DNA from: Bacteroidota bacterium
GTDB lineage: Bacteria > Bacteroidota > Bacteroidia > AKYH767-A > OLB10
Assembly: GCA_947453935.1 (NCBI GenBank)
Contig: CANGJU010000011.1
Location: 1-38,772, forward strand
Length of the DNA stretch: 38,772 nucleotides
Direction: 5' to 3'
Under the pieces are notes generated by a model. That model had not been told where the DNA came from and did not search any database. It saw only the letters and a list, made by a program, of their open reading frames with translations. Below are positions 18,921-27,309 of the stretch, piece by piece. How positions within the stretch are numbered: position 1 is the first letter of the stretch; each line of letters starts with the position of its first letter. The translations under genes were made by a program, and so were the position numbers.

Positions 18921-19972
18921 TTGCTCTTTTGATTAATTGAATTTTGAATCAGATCCATTACATGGCAATCGTTATTTTCATGCAAACAAACCTCAATATC
19001 AATAAATGCAAGAGGTAAATTTTGTAAAAGATGTTTTAGTTCAGATGTATTAAATCGCATAAAATCTTTACGAGTTGTAAGTATAACAACAGGCGAATCT
19101 TGAATTAACAATTGATTGTACTCATTCTTAATTTTAATAATATCGCCAGATGAAAAAGGATGGTGATCTTTAAATATAAATTCATTAACCGATTTTGAAA
19201 CTGAAATAGCAAACTCAATAAACGGTTTCGGATTGGCAATACCAGCCACCAAAATTACATTACAATTTCTTAAATAAGCTAGTGGCATTTTTTCTCCGGA
19301 TAAAAACTCCATCGACTCACTGTAACGCATATACGAAAATACAATTTGCGACACTCCATACTTTTTTATTTTAGTACTTATTTGCTGCATTTCATTTGCA
19401 TTGATGTTTTCTGGCGACTTACTTACAATTACAACATCAGCTCTTTTTACACCAGTTTTAGGTTCGCGCAAACGACCAGTTGGCAACAATTGATCATTGT
19501 AAAACAAGTTGGAATAATCTGTAATTAAAATATTCAAATCGGGCTTCACATAGCGGTGCTGAAAAGCATCATCCAGCAGAACAATTTCGGATTTTTTTTC
19601 TTTTTCGATATGTTCAATACCCACTACCCGCTTCTCACAAACTGCAATATCTAACTTTGGGAAAAGATGTGCATATTGAAGAGGTTCATCACCTACCTGC
19701 AAAGGACTATTGTCTGGTTTCACCCAGCGAAATCCCTTCGTATTTCGTCCGTACCCACGACTTAAAACTGCTATTGAGTATTTATTTTTGAGTTGGTTAA
19801 TTAAATAAATCACATGTGGCGATTTGCCCGTTCCTCCTGCGGATAAATTACCGACATTAATGACAAAAGACGTAAAAGAATGCTGCTTTAATATCCCACT
19901 ATCAAATAGAAAATTCCGGAAACGCACAATCATTCCATATAAAATCGAGAAAGGGAGCAATAAAATTCGCAT
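18917..19972 (-). CDS. lpxK: Tetraacyldisaccharide 4'-kinase LpxK
   Basis: A 351-residue inner-membrane-associated kinase of the lipid A pathway that phosphorylates the 4' position of the tetraacyldisaccharide to make lipid IVA. The N-terminal hydrophobic helix MRILLLPFSILYGMIV anchors it. The P-loop is GNLSAGGTGKS (41-51), followed by AVLSRGYGRNTKGF, VGDEPLQYA and LDDAFQHRY, the last two being strong LpxK markers. I start at the ATG at 19972 rather than at an upstream GTG (20002): family members begin with the hydrophobic helix and the extra ten residues are unlike it. It overlaps the downstream cargo gene by four bases and is divergent from the Nif3 gene. Confidence 0.94.
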   Translation of the reverse strand: MRILLLPFSILYGMIVRFRNFLFDSGILKQHSFTSFVINVGNLSAGGTGKSPHVIYLINQLKNKYSIAVLSRGYGRNTKGFRWVKPDNSPLQVGDEPLQYAHLFPKLDIAVCEKRVVGIEHIEKEKKSEIVLLDDAFQHRYVKPDLNILITDYSNLFYNDQLLPTGRLREPKTGVKRADVVIVSKSPENINANEMQQISTKIKKYGVSQIVFSYMRYSESMEFLSGEKMPLAYLRNCNVILVAGIANPKPFIEFAISVSKSVNEFIFKDHHPFSSGDIIKIKNEYNQLLIQDSPVVILTTRKDFMRFNTSELKHLLQNLPLAFIDIEVCLHENNDCHVMDLIQNSINQKSK

Positions 19973-20010
19973 AGTTTCAAAAATATAACTTTTTAAGTAC
20001 ACAGAGTGAT

Positions 20011-20018
20011 TAAATTTG
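20011..20018 (+). promoter_or_regulatory. Predicted -7 box for the Nif3-like gene
   Basis: TAAATTTG matches TAnnTTTG and lies 20 bases before the ATG at 20039. It supports that ATG over an upstream in-frame GTG at 20006, which would begin before the box. Confidence 0.5.
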
Positions 20019-20038
20019 TCGTACTTACAAAATCAATT

Positions 20039-21133
20039 ATGCAATTAAAAGAGATCATTCAATTTCTTGAAGAAAAAGCACCTTCGTCGCTGCAAGAGAG
20101 TTACGATAATTCAGGGTTAATTTGTGGACATCCTTCAATGGAAATAAAGGGAGCTATCATTTGTCTTGATAGTACCGAAGACGTTATCGACGAAGCTATC
20201 CGACATGGTTATAATCTAGTTATAGCACACCACCCCATTGTTTTTAGTGGCCTAAAAAAGATAAATGGCAAAAACTACATCGAAAGAACCATCATCAAAG
20301 CCATAAAAAACGACATAGCCATTTATGCTATCCATACAAATCTCGATAATGTCATCCACGGAGTAAATGCAAAAATTGCCGAGAAAATTGGGCTTATCAA
20401 TTGTCGCATTCTAAGTCCGATGAAAAATAAATTACTTAAACTAAGCACCTATGTTCCACACGAGCACGCAGAGAAAGTAAAAGAAGCTCTTTTTAATGCG
20501 GGAGCAGGCCATATTGGAAACTACTCTGAATGTAGTTTTAGCACGACAGGAGAAGGCACTTTTAAGGGAGGAGATAGCAGTAACCCTGTTTATGGCGAAA
20601 AAAATGTCCGATTTAAAGGTCATGAATCTAAAATTGAAGTCATATTGGAAAGCCACAAGCAACACCAGGTTTTTAAAGCCTTGCAAGAGGCACATCCATA
20701 CGAAGAAGTGGCTTATGAGTTCATTGCATTAGCTAATAATTGGCAAGAAGTCGGGGCTGGAATGATTGGAGATCTCCCATCTGAAATGGACACTGCAGAA
20801 TTTCTTAAATCATTGAAAACCAAAATGAAAACAGACTGTATTCGTCATACAAACATGGTCAATAAAAGTATAAAAAAGGTAGCTGTTTGTGGTGGAGCAG
20901 GAAGCTTTTTATTAGAAGAAGCGAAGCGTGCGGGGGCGGATATTTTCATAACTGGAGACTTTAAATATCATCAGTTTTTTGATGCGGATGGCAGTATTAT
21001 AATTGCCGACATTGGCCATTATGAAAGTGAACAATACACAATTGAGCTTTTAGGTGATTGGCTTAGCGAAAAATTTCCTACATTTGCCCTCCGTTTAACG
21101 GAGATTAATACCAATCCAATTAATTACATTTAA
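20039..21133 (+). CDS. Nif3-like dinuclear metal centre protein (YbgI/DUF34 family)
   Basis: A 364-residue long-form Nif3 protein that assembles as a hexameric ring and holds a two-metal site. Metal ligands are visible in AHHPIVFSG (H64, H65), HTNLD (H99, D103) and, in the C-terminal part, DIGHYESEQ. Between the two Nif3 halves is an inserted domain (about 125-235) with KLSTYVPHEHAEKV and AHPYEEVAYEF, the CutA/PII-like insert of the longer homologues. The reaction is still debated; GTP cyclohydrolase-like and metal-insertase roles have been proposed. The preferred start is ATG 20039 (MQLKEIIQFLEEKAP). The zinc-ribbon gene follows after two bases, a pairing common in Bacteroidota. Confidence 0.9.
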   Translation: MQLKEIIQFLEEKAPSSLQESYDNSGLICGHPSMEIKGAIICLDSTEDVIDEAIRHGYNLVIAHHPIVFSGLKKINGKNYIERTIIKAIKNDIAIYAIHTNLDNVIHGVNAKIAEKIGLINCRILSPMKNKLLKLSTYVPHEHAEKVKEALFNAGAGHIGNYSECSFSTTGEGTFKGGDSSNPVYGEKNVRFKGHESKIEVILESHKQHQVFKALQEAHPYEEVAYEFIALANNWQEVGAGMIGDLPSEMDTAEFLKSLKTKMKTDCIRHTNMVNKSIKKVAVCGGAGSFLLEEAKRAGADIFITGDFKYHQFFDADGSIIIADIGHYESEQYTIELLGDWLSEKFPTFALRLTEINTNPINYI

Positions 21134-21135
21134 TC

Positions 21136-21951
21136 ATGGCTACTAGAAAGTCTAAGAAAGCAGCAGAAGCAGAAGTTGAAGTTCCAAAAAAACCAAAACC
21201 AATTGTTCGTTCAATCGACAAAGGTGACAACAGTATTGAGCATAAGCTTCGTGCCCTTTATCAATTACAATTAATCGACAGTCAAATCGATAGAATTCGC
21301 ATTACTCGTGGTGAATTACCAATGGAAGTATTGGATTTAGAAGATGAAATTGCTGGATTACAAACTCGTGTAACAAACTACACAGAAGAAGCTGCTGAAT
21401 TAGATGAGCAAATCAAAAATCGGAAACAAGCGATAAAAGATGCTCAAGCTGCGATTAAGAAATTCCAATCTCAACAATCAAGCGTAAAAAACAATCGTGA
21501 GTTCGATTCATTAAATAAAGAAATCGAATATCAGCAATTAGAAATTCAACTTTGCGAAAAGCGTATTAAAGAACATACCGCTGAATTAGCATCGAAGAAT
21601 TTAATTGTTGAAGCTTCTGTAAAAGCATTAGAGGAAAGAAAATTAGATTTAGAAAATAAGAAGTCAGAGTTAGAATCAATCGTAGCTGAAACAGAAAAAG
21701 AAGAACAAGAACTTTTAGTTGAGTCAAATAAATCTTCTGATGTTATTGAAGCTCGTTTATTAACTGCGTACCACCGTATCCGTAAGAATGCAAGAAACGG
21801 ATTAGCTGTGGTTCCTGTTGATCGTGATGCATGCGGTGGATGTTTCAACAAAATCCCTCCTCAGCGTCAGTTAGACATTCGTCAGCGTAAGAAAGTAATC
21901 GTGTGCGAACATTGCGGACGAATCTTAGTTGATGGAGCTGTAATTGAATAA
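21136..21951 (+). CDS. C4-type zinc-ribbon protein with long coiled coil
   Basis: A 271-residue protein. A Lys/Glu/Pro-rich N-terminal tail (1-30) is followed by an antiparallel coiled coil (about 35-215) rich in Glu, Lys, Leu and Gln. The C-terminal zinc ribbon has ligands C233-x2-C236 and C257-x2-C260 (ACGGCF and VCEHCG). It matches the zf-RING_7 / CT398 (CdsZ-like) family. The acidic-basic coiled coil with a nucleic-acid-type zinc ribbon suggests an RNA or DNA adaptor, but that is inference. It lies 2 bases downstream of the Nif3 gene in the same operon and is followed by a strong terminator. Confidence 0.87.
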   Translation: MATRKSKKAAEAEVEVPKKPKPIVRSIDKGDNSIEHKLRALYQLQLIDSQIDRIRITRGELPMEVLDLEDEIAGLQTRVTNYTEEAAELDEQIKNRKQAIKDAQAAIKKFQSQQSSVKNNREFDSLNKEIEYQQLEIQLCEKRIKEHTAELASKNLIVEASVKALEERKLDLENKKSELESIVAETEKEEQELLVESNKSSDVIEARLLTAYHRIRKNARNGLAVVPVDRDACGGCFNKIPPQRQLDIRQRKKVIVCEHCGRILVDGAVIE

Positions 21952-21976
21952 TAATTATTATTAGCCTAATAGCAGA

Positions 21977-22004
21977 GCGGCGATCTTTTCAGATCGCCGC
22001 TTTT
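21977..22004 (+). terminator. Intrinsic terminator after the zinc-ribbon gene
   Basis: A perfect 10-bp GC-rich stem, GCGGCGATCT / AGATCGCCGC, with the loop TTTC, is followed by TTTTATTTTA. On the opposite strand no T run follows, so it is mainly a plus-strand terminator. Confidence 0.9.
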
Positions 22005-22007
22005 ATT

Positions 22008-23177
22008 TTACTCTTTATTTTGATAAAGGTCCTTTTTACTTCCTTCAAATAATTCGTATCCGAGTAAGCGACAATCAATAGGTCCGTTAAACAATGCAAT
22101 CTTTCGATTAGAACGCAATCCAACTGATTTAGCACCTTCGGGACTACCAGTAAAAATCCATGCTTTATACCCAGCATAACTCTTTTTAAACTTATCGCCT
22201 ATCTCTTTATACAAAGCTTCAATATCTTCTACTTGCAACTTTTCACCATATGGAGGATTTATAATTATTACTCCATTTCCCTGCGGTCTTTCAAAATCAC
22301 GAAAATCGCCCAAAGACAACTCTACCATATCTTCTACTCCTGCACTAACCACATTTTCTTTGGCTTTCTCCAACGTGTATTTATTGATTTCATTTCCATA
22401 AATACGTACAGGTTGCTCATTAATGCGCTCAAGCTGCTTTTCACGGATTGTTTTAAATAATGCCTCATCAAAGTTTAACCATTTTTCAAAAGCAAATTTC
22501 TTTCTGAAAATTCCAGGAGGAATGTTAGCAGACATTAATGCGGCCTCAATAGGAATTGTTCCAGAGCCACACATAAAATCGACTAATGGTTTATGCGGTT
22601 CCCAACCTGATAACATAATGATACCTGCTGCCAGCACTTCACTTAGTGGCGCTTTATCTACATCAACACGATAACCTCTTCGATGTAATGAGTCGCCACT
22701 ACTATTGATTAAGAGCGTACATTTATTTTTGTTGATGAAAACATTCACCTCTAAATCAGAATCAGTCTTACTAACGTCAGGGCGTTTACCCGTTTCTTTA
22801 CGGAAGCAATCCGCGATCGCGTCTTTTACTTTTAATGCTGGATATAAGTTATTATCGAACAAATCGGAGTTTAATGTACATCGAACTGAGAATGTCTGAT
22901 TGACCTTCATTAACTCTGTCCAATCAAGCTTTAAAACCTGCTCGTACAATTCATCACCATCTTTTATTGGAAATGAAGTAAGACTAATCATGACACGCAA
23001 AGCAAGTCGGCTGCTGAAATTTACTTTATAGACAAATCCTAAATCACCTATACACGATACTGCTCGCGTATGAATCTCTACATCGCGTCCGCCTAACTGA
23101 CGAAGTTCTTTTGATAATAGCTCTTCCAGACCTGCATAGGTAGAAACAACTAATCGTAAATCTGATTTCAATAACAT
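22008..23177 (-). CDS. THUMP domain class I SAM-dependent RNA methyltransferase (RlmL N-terminal-like)
   Basis: A 389-residue RNA N2-guanine methyltransferase of the YcbY/RlmL N-terminal type, which in E. coli makes m2G2445 in 23S rRNA. A ferredoxin-like plus THUMP region (about 1-160) contains STYAGLEELLSKEL and VRCTLNSDLF. The catalytic Rossmann fold has LHRRGYR, the SAM loop VDFMCGSGT (199-207), IEAALMSANIPPG and the catalytic NPPYG (307-311). It is half the length of E. coli RlmKL, because it lacks the second (RlmK) methyltransferase; that is usual outside gammaproteobacteria. It is the last gene of the minus-strand run from rsmE, starting 18 bases after the TonB receptor stop. Confidence 0.9.
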   Translation of the reverse strand: MLLKSDLRLVVSTYAGLEELLSKELRQLGGRDVEIHTRAVSCIGDLGFVYKVNFSSRLALRVMISLTSFPIKDGDELYEQVLKLDWTELMKVNQTFSVRCTLNSDLFDNNLYPALKVKDAIADCFRKETGKRPDVSKTDSDLEVNVFINKNKCTLLINSSGDSLHRRGYRVDVDKAPLSEVLAAGIIMLSGWEPHKPLVDFMCGSGTIPIEAALMSANIPPGIFRKKFAFEKWLNFDEALFKTIREKQLERINEQPVRIYGNEINKYTLEKAKENVVSAGVEDMVELSLGDFRDFERPQGNGVIIINPPYGEKLQVEDIEALYKEIGDKFKKSYAGYKAWIFTGSPEGAKSVGLRSNRKIALFNGPIDCRLLGYELFEGSKKDLYQNKE

Positions 23178-23195
23178 AGAGCGAAGATAGGCAAA

Positions 23196-25484
23196 CTACA
23201 ACGATTTATTTTTCAAAATACCAAAGGGTATTGAACATCCTATTGTGAGATTCCTTCCCATCCCTTCTATCCCAACATACTTTAATCTTGATAAATGATT
23301 AAAATAAACTTCATTGGTAATATTATTAGCAATCAAATAAAAATCTAAACAACTACTCTTCGACTGATAACGAGCGGAGAAGCCACCACCCATTAGTGTA
23401 TATGCATTCGTTATTGTTTCAAACTGGTCTATTCTATTTTGCTTTGAAAAGTAATCGAACTGTGCCTTTAATTTAAAACTTTTCCAATTACCTTTTTGGT
23501 TTTTAATGAATTCATAACTCAAAACAGAATTCAGATGAAATGGAGGAATAAAAGGTAATGCTAAATCTGTTTCTTTATTAATAGCCCAAACATAAGATGC
23601 TTTGTTTTCAAAGTGAACATGTTCTGTTACATGGTAGTCAACTGACAATTCACCGCCATAAAACAACGCATCGCCTTGCACATATCTAAAAACAGGATAA
23701 TTTATATTATCAACGGCTATTGTTTGATTTTCACTATTTCGATAATAGATAAAATGATTAAATGCATTGCAAAAAAGCGAAAACTCCCCTCCTATTTTCT
23801 CACTCTCATAACCTAATCCTGCATCAAATTGCCAGCTCGATTCAGGTTTTAAATCAAGATTACCAATTTCGTATCTGAAAGTTCCTTCATGTACTCCGTT
23901 AGCTGATAATTCTGAGATATTTGGGACACGAAAACCGCGACCTGCATTCCATCTAAAATGTAATTGATCTGTTGCTTCGTAGGTAAACCCTAAAGAACCA
24001 CTTACTGCATTAAAGGACCTTTCGAAAGAAGTAAATATACCAGATAAACTATCGGCACTTATCGATTTCCAATCATAACGCAATCCGAAATTTCTAGACC
24101 ACTTATCTTTTATTTTTTTAATGGATGAAAAAACGCCAAAATCAGTTGAAGAAAAATCAGGTATTAAATACGCTGCACCTTTATTTTTATTTTGTTGGAG
24201 GCCCGCACTAATACCAACAACTATATCCCAATTATTTTGTTGAGGAAAATAATATTTCAAATCACCAGTAATTGTTTTTAAGTCGATATACATATTAGGA
24301 ACAGAAACATCATCTTCATACTCCTTACGCTGATTATTTTGCCATCCGAAAACAGTTCTTAAATTCCCTTTACCTATAAAATAACTTCCTAATGATGATA
24401 GTTTATAATGATTCACCATTTGAAAAGGCAAATCAATCGTTCTCGTTAATGCATCATCGCTAGAAACAGAATTTCCATCATGGGTAATAAACAACCCTGA
24501 GGAATCACGCACACCTTCTATCATACCAAACTGCGCTTGATAGGAACTAAAATGAAAATGCTGATAGCCCCATTTTTTATTGATGCCTAACATTAAACTT
24601 GCATTGTCTTCATTAAATGCAGAGTTATAAATGACTTCATTCGGTGTAGAATAAGCTGCTGAGTTTTTATTCGTTTTTCTGAATCGCCATACTAGTCCAT
24701 TCTGATTACCTTCGGCCATAGCACTAGCAACATATTGTTTATTGTTTGATTGATATTGACTAACCAATTCGCCTTTAATAGTTCCTAATGGTGCAGGAAA
24801 CGGTTCCAGAATATTTATCACACCCCCTATTGCATCTGAACCAAACAATAGCGAAGCAGGACCTTTTAACACTTCGATTCTTTCAGCCGAAAACTGATCG
24901 ATTTCCAACCCGTGTTCATCGCCCCATTGTTGTCCCTCTTGACGAATACCTTCGTTTATAATTACGATACGGTTATACCCTAATCCACGTATAACAGGTT
25001 TGGCGATTCCTCCACCACTCGATATAGAAGAAACACCTGCAACCTGCGTAAGTGCCTCCGTAATATTTGTTGCAGCAGTATTTTGAATCTGCGATTTTTC
25101 AATTGGATCAACACTTACACTTGATTGTGCATGATTAGTTGCAAACGCAGATCCTGTTATTACTACCTCATCCTTTTCTAAAATCTGTGGTGAAAAAAAT
25201 AGTTCAAGTGAAGTTTGATCATTTAACATCTCCACATAAACATTAATGCTTCCATATCCGATACCTCTCACTTGCAACATCATTCTTCTGGCAGAAAAAT
25301 TCGTAAAACTAAATTCACCTTTTTCATTTGTACTGGTACCGATTTTTAATTCAGGGATAATAACGGAAGCACCTACGACTGCTTCTTTCGTATTCTTATC
25401 TAACACTTTCCCTTTTAAGACTAACTGTGACTTCACATCGTTGCATAGTAGAATAGCAACAATGAAAAAGAAAATTCTTTTCAT
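23196..25484 (-). CDS. TonB-dependent outer-membrane receptor
   Basis: A 762-residue outer-membrane receptor. It has a signal peptide (about 1-19), a carboxypeptidase-regulatory-like domain (about 22-108; GKVLDKNTKEAVVGASV, TSTNEKGEFSF), a plug (about 112-235; SVSVDPIEKSQIQNTAATNI, GLGYNRIVIINEGIRQEGQQWGDEHG, GPASLLFGSDAIGGVINI) and a 22-strand beta-barrel to the C-terminus. There is no SusD partner, so it is not a SusC glycan importer. The plug motif QQWGDEHG, the length and the adjacent small His-rich protein are what I would expect of a metal-ion receptor (zinc or copper type), but the substrate is inferred. It lies in a run with rsmE, DUF4159, the His-rich gene and the THUMP methyltransferase. 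Confidence 0.92.
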   Translation of the reverse strand: MKRIFFFIVAILLCNDVKSQLVLKGKVLDKNTKEAVVGASVIIPELKIGTSTNEKGEFSFTNFSARRMMLQVRGIGYGSINVYVEMLNDQTSLELFFSPQILEKDEVVITGSAFATNHAQSSVSVDPIEKSQIQNTAATNITEALTQVAGVSSISSGGGIAKPVIRGLGYNRIVIINEGIRQEGQQWGDEHGLEIDQFSAERIEVLKGPASLLFGSDAIGGVINILEPFPAPLGTIKGELVSQYQSNNKQYVASAMAEGNQNGLVWRFRKTNKNSAAYSTPNEVIYNSAFNEDNASLMLGINKKWGYQHFHFSSYQAQFGMIEGVRDSSGLFITHDGNSVSSDDALTRTIDLPFQMVNHYKLSSLGSYFIGKGNLRTVFGWQNNQRKEYEDDVSVPNMYIDLKTITGDLKYYFPQQNNWDIVVGISAGLQQNKNKGAAYLIPDFSSTDFGVFSSIKKIKDKWSRNFGLRYDWKSISADSLSGIFTSFERSFNAVSGSLGFTYEATDQLHFRWNAGRGFRVPNISELSANGVHEGTFRYEIGNLDLKPESSWQFDAGLGYESEKIGGEFSLFCNAFNHFIYYRNSENQTIAVDNINYPVFRYVQGDALFYGGELSVDYHVTEHVHFENKASYVWAINKETDLALPFIPPFHLNSVLSYEFIKNQKGNWKSFKLKAQFDYFSKQNRIDQFETITNAYTLMGGGFSARYQSKSSCLDFYLIANNITNEVYFNHLSRLKYVGIEGMGRNLTIGCSIPFGILKNKSL

Positions 25485-25518
25485 AGATTGGTTAAATTAA
25501 AAAAATAAAAATTATTGA

Positions 25519-25541
25519 TTGATTAATAAAAAACTAATCAA
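25519..25541 (-). terminator. Possible weak attenuator between the His-rich gene and the TonB receptor
   Basis: On the minus strand a 7-bp stem TTGATTA / TAATCAA with a 9-base loop overlaps the stop codon of the His-rich gene and is followed by a T-rich stretch. The stem is AT only, so it is weak. It could reduce read-through into the receptor gene, or it may be chance in AT-rich DNA. Confidence 0.25.
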
Positions 25542-25849
25542 GCGAATGGTGGACCTTTATTAGAAAATGAAAATGTATAATAGCGAGTCATTAATTCCAA
25601 CACCCCAAATAAAATCAGAACATATACAACTTGTAAAAAGCAAATTGTTTTAATTCCGTTATACAAAATAGGATCACCCGTTAGGTCAAATATCAAACAA
25701 TGATCATGTTCTGCAGAAACATCACTTTCGTGCACATGACAAGCCACATCAGCAGTATCATGATGGCCAGTCATCTCATGCCACAACTCTCGCGGCACAA
25801 ACAGCTGCAAGCATAGACCAATCAACAACCAACTTATTAATTTCTGCAT
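25538..25849 (-). CDS. Small His-rich membrane protein beside the TonB receptor
   Basis: A 103-residue protein. The N-terminal hydrophobic segment (about 3-20) is a signal peptide or membrane anchor. A probably periplasmic loop (about 22-55) is dense in possible metal ligands: HEMTGHHD, CHVHE, AEHDHC. A second membrane helix (about 66-88) leads to a short tail ending NKGPPFA. Small proteins with a HDHC-type motif and a GPP tail occur next to TonB receptors in Bacteroidota, as far as I recall, but have no assigned function. Its place 53 bases upstream of the receptor gene suggests a role in metal binding or sensing for that receptor. That role is inference. Confidence 0.7.
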   Translation of the reverse strand: MQKLISWLLIGLCLQLFVPRELWHEMTGHHDTADVACHVHESDVSAEHDHCLIFDLTGDPILYNGIKTICFLQVVYVLILFGVLELMTRYYTFSFSNKGPPFA

Positions 25850-25861
25850 TTTTATCTGCTA

Positions 25862-26527
25862 TTAATTTTCGAAAGCGTATTGAATAAGATTAGCTCCCAT
25901 CTTTAACGCTTTGGTTCTGTTCTCTTGAGAATCTCTATGGACTTCTACATCTTCCCAGCCATCACCTAAATCACATTCATAATCGTAAAAGCAAACTAAT
26001 CGTCCATTGTAAATCAAACCGAATCCTTGTGGTGCTTTATTATCATGTTCATGCACCTTGGGCAATCCACCAGAGAATTTAAACTTTTGCTGATAAACGG
26101 GATGATTAAAAGGAAGCTCTACAAAATTCAATTCGGGGAATACTTTTTTCATTTGCGGACGAATAAATTTATCCATGCCATAATTATCTGAGATGTGAAG
26201 GAATCCTCCACCCATTAAATACTTTCGTAAGTTATCCGCTTCTTGTTGGGTGAACACAACATTACCGTGACCTGTCATATGAACAAAGGGATAATTAAAT
26301 AAATCAGGACTTCCTACTTCTACTATTGCCTGTTCTTGATTTATTGTAGTGCCTAAATTCTGATTGCAAAATACAATCAGATTCTTTAATGATGTTTCCA
26401 TGTTAGCGTACCAATCCCCACCACCATTATATTTCAACAAAGCAATTTTCACGGTAGGCTCTGAAGGATTTATAGCAGAGATAAAAAACGCTGTTAAAAG
26501 AATTAATCCGATTATTTTTTTCATCAA
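25862..26527 (-). CDS. DUF4159 domain-containing exported protein
   Basis: A 221-residue protein with an N-terminal signal peptide (about 1-20) and a flavodoxin/glutamine-amidotransferase-like DUF4159 domain. Family features are KIALLKYNGGGDWYANM near the start, PFVHMTGHGNV, the LRKYLMGGGFLHISDNYG segment, LPFNHPVYQ, and the late GLIYNGRLVCFYDYECDLGDGW. It is probably periplasmic or membrane-associated. The family's role is unknown. It starts 20 bases after rsmE and ends 12 bases before the His-rich gene. Two ATG codons in tandem (26527 and 26524) could both serve as start. Confidence 0.85.
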   Translation of the reverse strand: MMKKIIGLILLTAFFISAINPSEPTVKIALLKYNGGGDWYANMETSLKNLIVFCNQNLGTTINQEQAIVEVGSPDLFNYPFVHMTGHGNVVFTQQEADNLRKYLMGGGFLHISDNYGMDKFIRPQMKKVFPELNFVELPFNHPVYQQKFKFSGGLPKVHEHDNKAPQGFGLIYNGRLVCFYDYECDLGDGWEDVEVHRDSQENRTKALKMGANLIQYAFEN

Positions 26528-26547
26528 TCAAATTTAGTGTTTTACAT

Positions 26548-27255
26548 TTATAAATCCTGTGAGAGTGCGTTGAAAACTGCGCAGGCATAAACACCTGCTG
26601 TTTCAGTACGCAAACGTGACTCGCCGAGTGAAACAGGAAAATAATTATTACTGATTCCTAATTGGATTTCTTGTTCTGAAAAATCGCCCTCAGGACCTAT
26701 TAGCAAGATTGCATCTTTTTTATATACAATTGATTTTCCAAAATCATTTTTAGCTGACGATTCGCAATGTGCAATAAATTTATTTTCACTTGTTTTTGAT
26801 TTGATAAAATCTTCAAACTTAACAAGCGGATTTAAAATTGGAAATAAAAAATGATGCGATTGTTTGGCAGCAGAGACAATCACTTTATTTAATCGCTCAA
26901 GCTTTATTTCTTTTCTTTCAGAATAACGACAAAGCAATGGCGTAATTTGAGTAATGCCTATTTCGGTTGATTTCTCTAAAAACCATTCAAAGCGGTCGAT
27001 ATTTTTTGTTGGAGCTATGGCAATATGCAAATTCGTGGATGCAGGCTTTTGAAGAATTTCTTCTATTAATCGCACCAACGATTTTTTAGAATCAACATTG
27101 ATCAATTCACCTTTAAATAAATGTCCGAGACCATCGGTTAAATGAATGATTTCTCCGTTACGCATACGCAATACCTGCGCAGCATGATAGGACTCTTCTT
27201 GCGAGAGAATCACTTCATTATTCAAGACTAAATTATCACAAAAGAATAATTGCAT
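26548..27255 (-). CDS. rsmE: 16S rRNA (uracil-1498-N3)-methyltransferase RsmE
   Basis: A 235-residue SPOUT-class methyltransferase that makes m3U1498 in 16S rRNA. The N-terminal PUA-like domain (about 1-70) has YHAAQVLRMRNGEII, and the trefoil-knot domain has AIAPTKNIDRFEWFLEKSTEIG, SAAKQSHHF, the SAM-binding LLIGPEGDFSEQEI (185-197) and the knot end SLGESRLRTETAGVYA (209-224). All motifs are intact. The start codon lies just 7 bases after the T run of the pckA terminator, which leaves little room for an ordinary promoter and leader. It is the first gene of a five-gene minus-strand run. Confidence 0.95.
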   Translation of the reverse strand: MQLFFCDNLVLNNEVILSQEESYHAAQVLRMRNGEIIHLTDGLGHLFKGELINVDSKKSLVRLIEEILQKPASTNLHIAIAPTKNIDRFEWFLEKSTEIGITQITPLLCRYSERKEIKLERLNKVIVSAAKQSHHFLFPILNPLVKFEDFIKSKTSENKFIAHCESSAKNDFGKSIVYKKDAILLIGPEGDFSEQEIQLGISNNYFPVSLGESRLRTETAGVYACAVFNALSQDL

Positions 27256-27260
27256 ATGAA

Positions 27261-27291
27261 TGAAAAAGGGGCATTATTTCTAACGCCCCTT
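27261..27291 (-). terminator. Intrinsic terminator of pckA, directly before the rsmE start
   Basis: Read on the minus strand, a stem AAGGGGC-G-TTA / TAA-T-GCCCCTT (one G-T pair) closes on a GAAA tetraloop and is followed by further T to five in all. It is GC-rich and compact. It ends 7 bases before the rsmE ATG. Confidence 0.88.
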
Positions 27292-27309
27292 CTGTTTTGT
27301 TTGCTGTTA

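Noticed and set aside
22233-22899. Plus-strand open frames opposite the THUMP methyltransferase
   Set aside because: The minus frame carries all the methyltransferase motifs; the plus frames show none.
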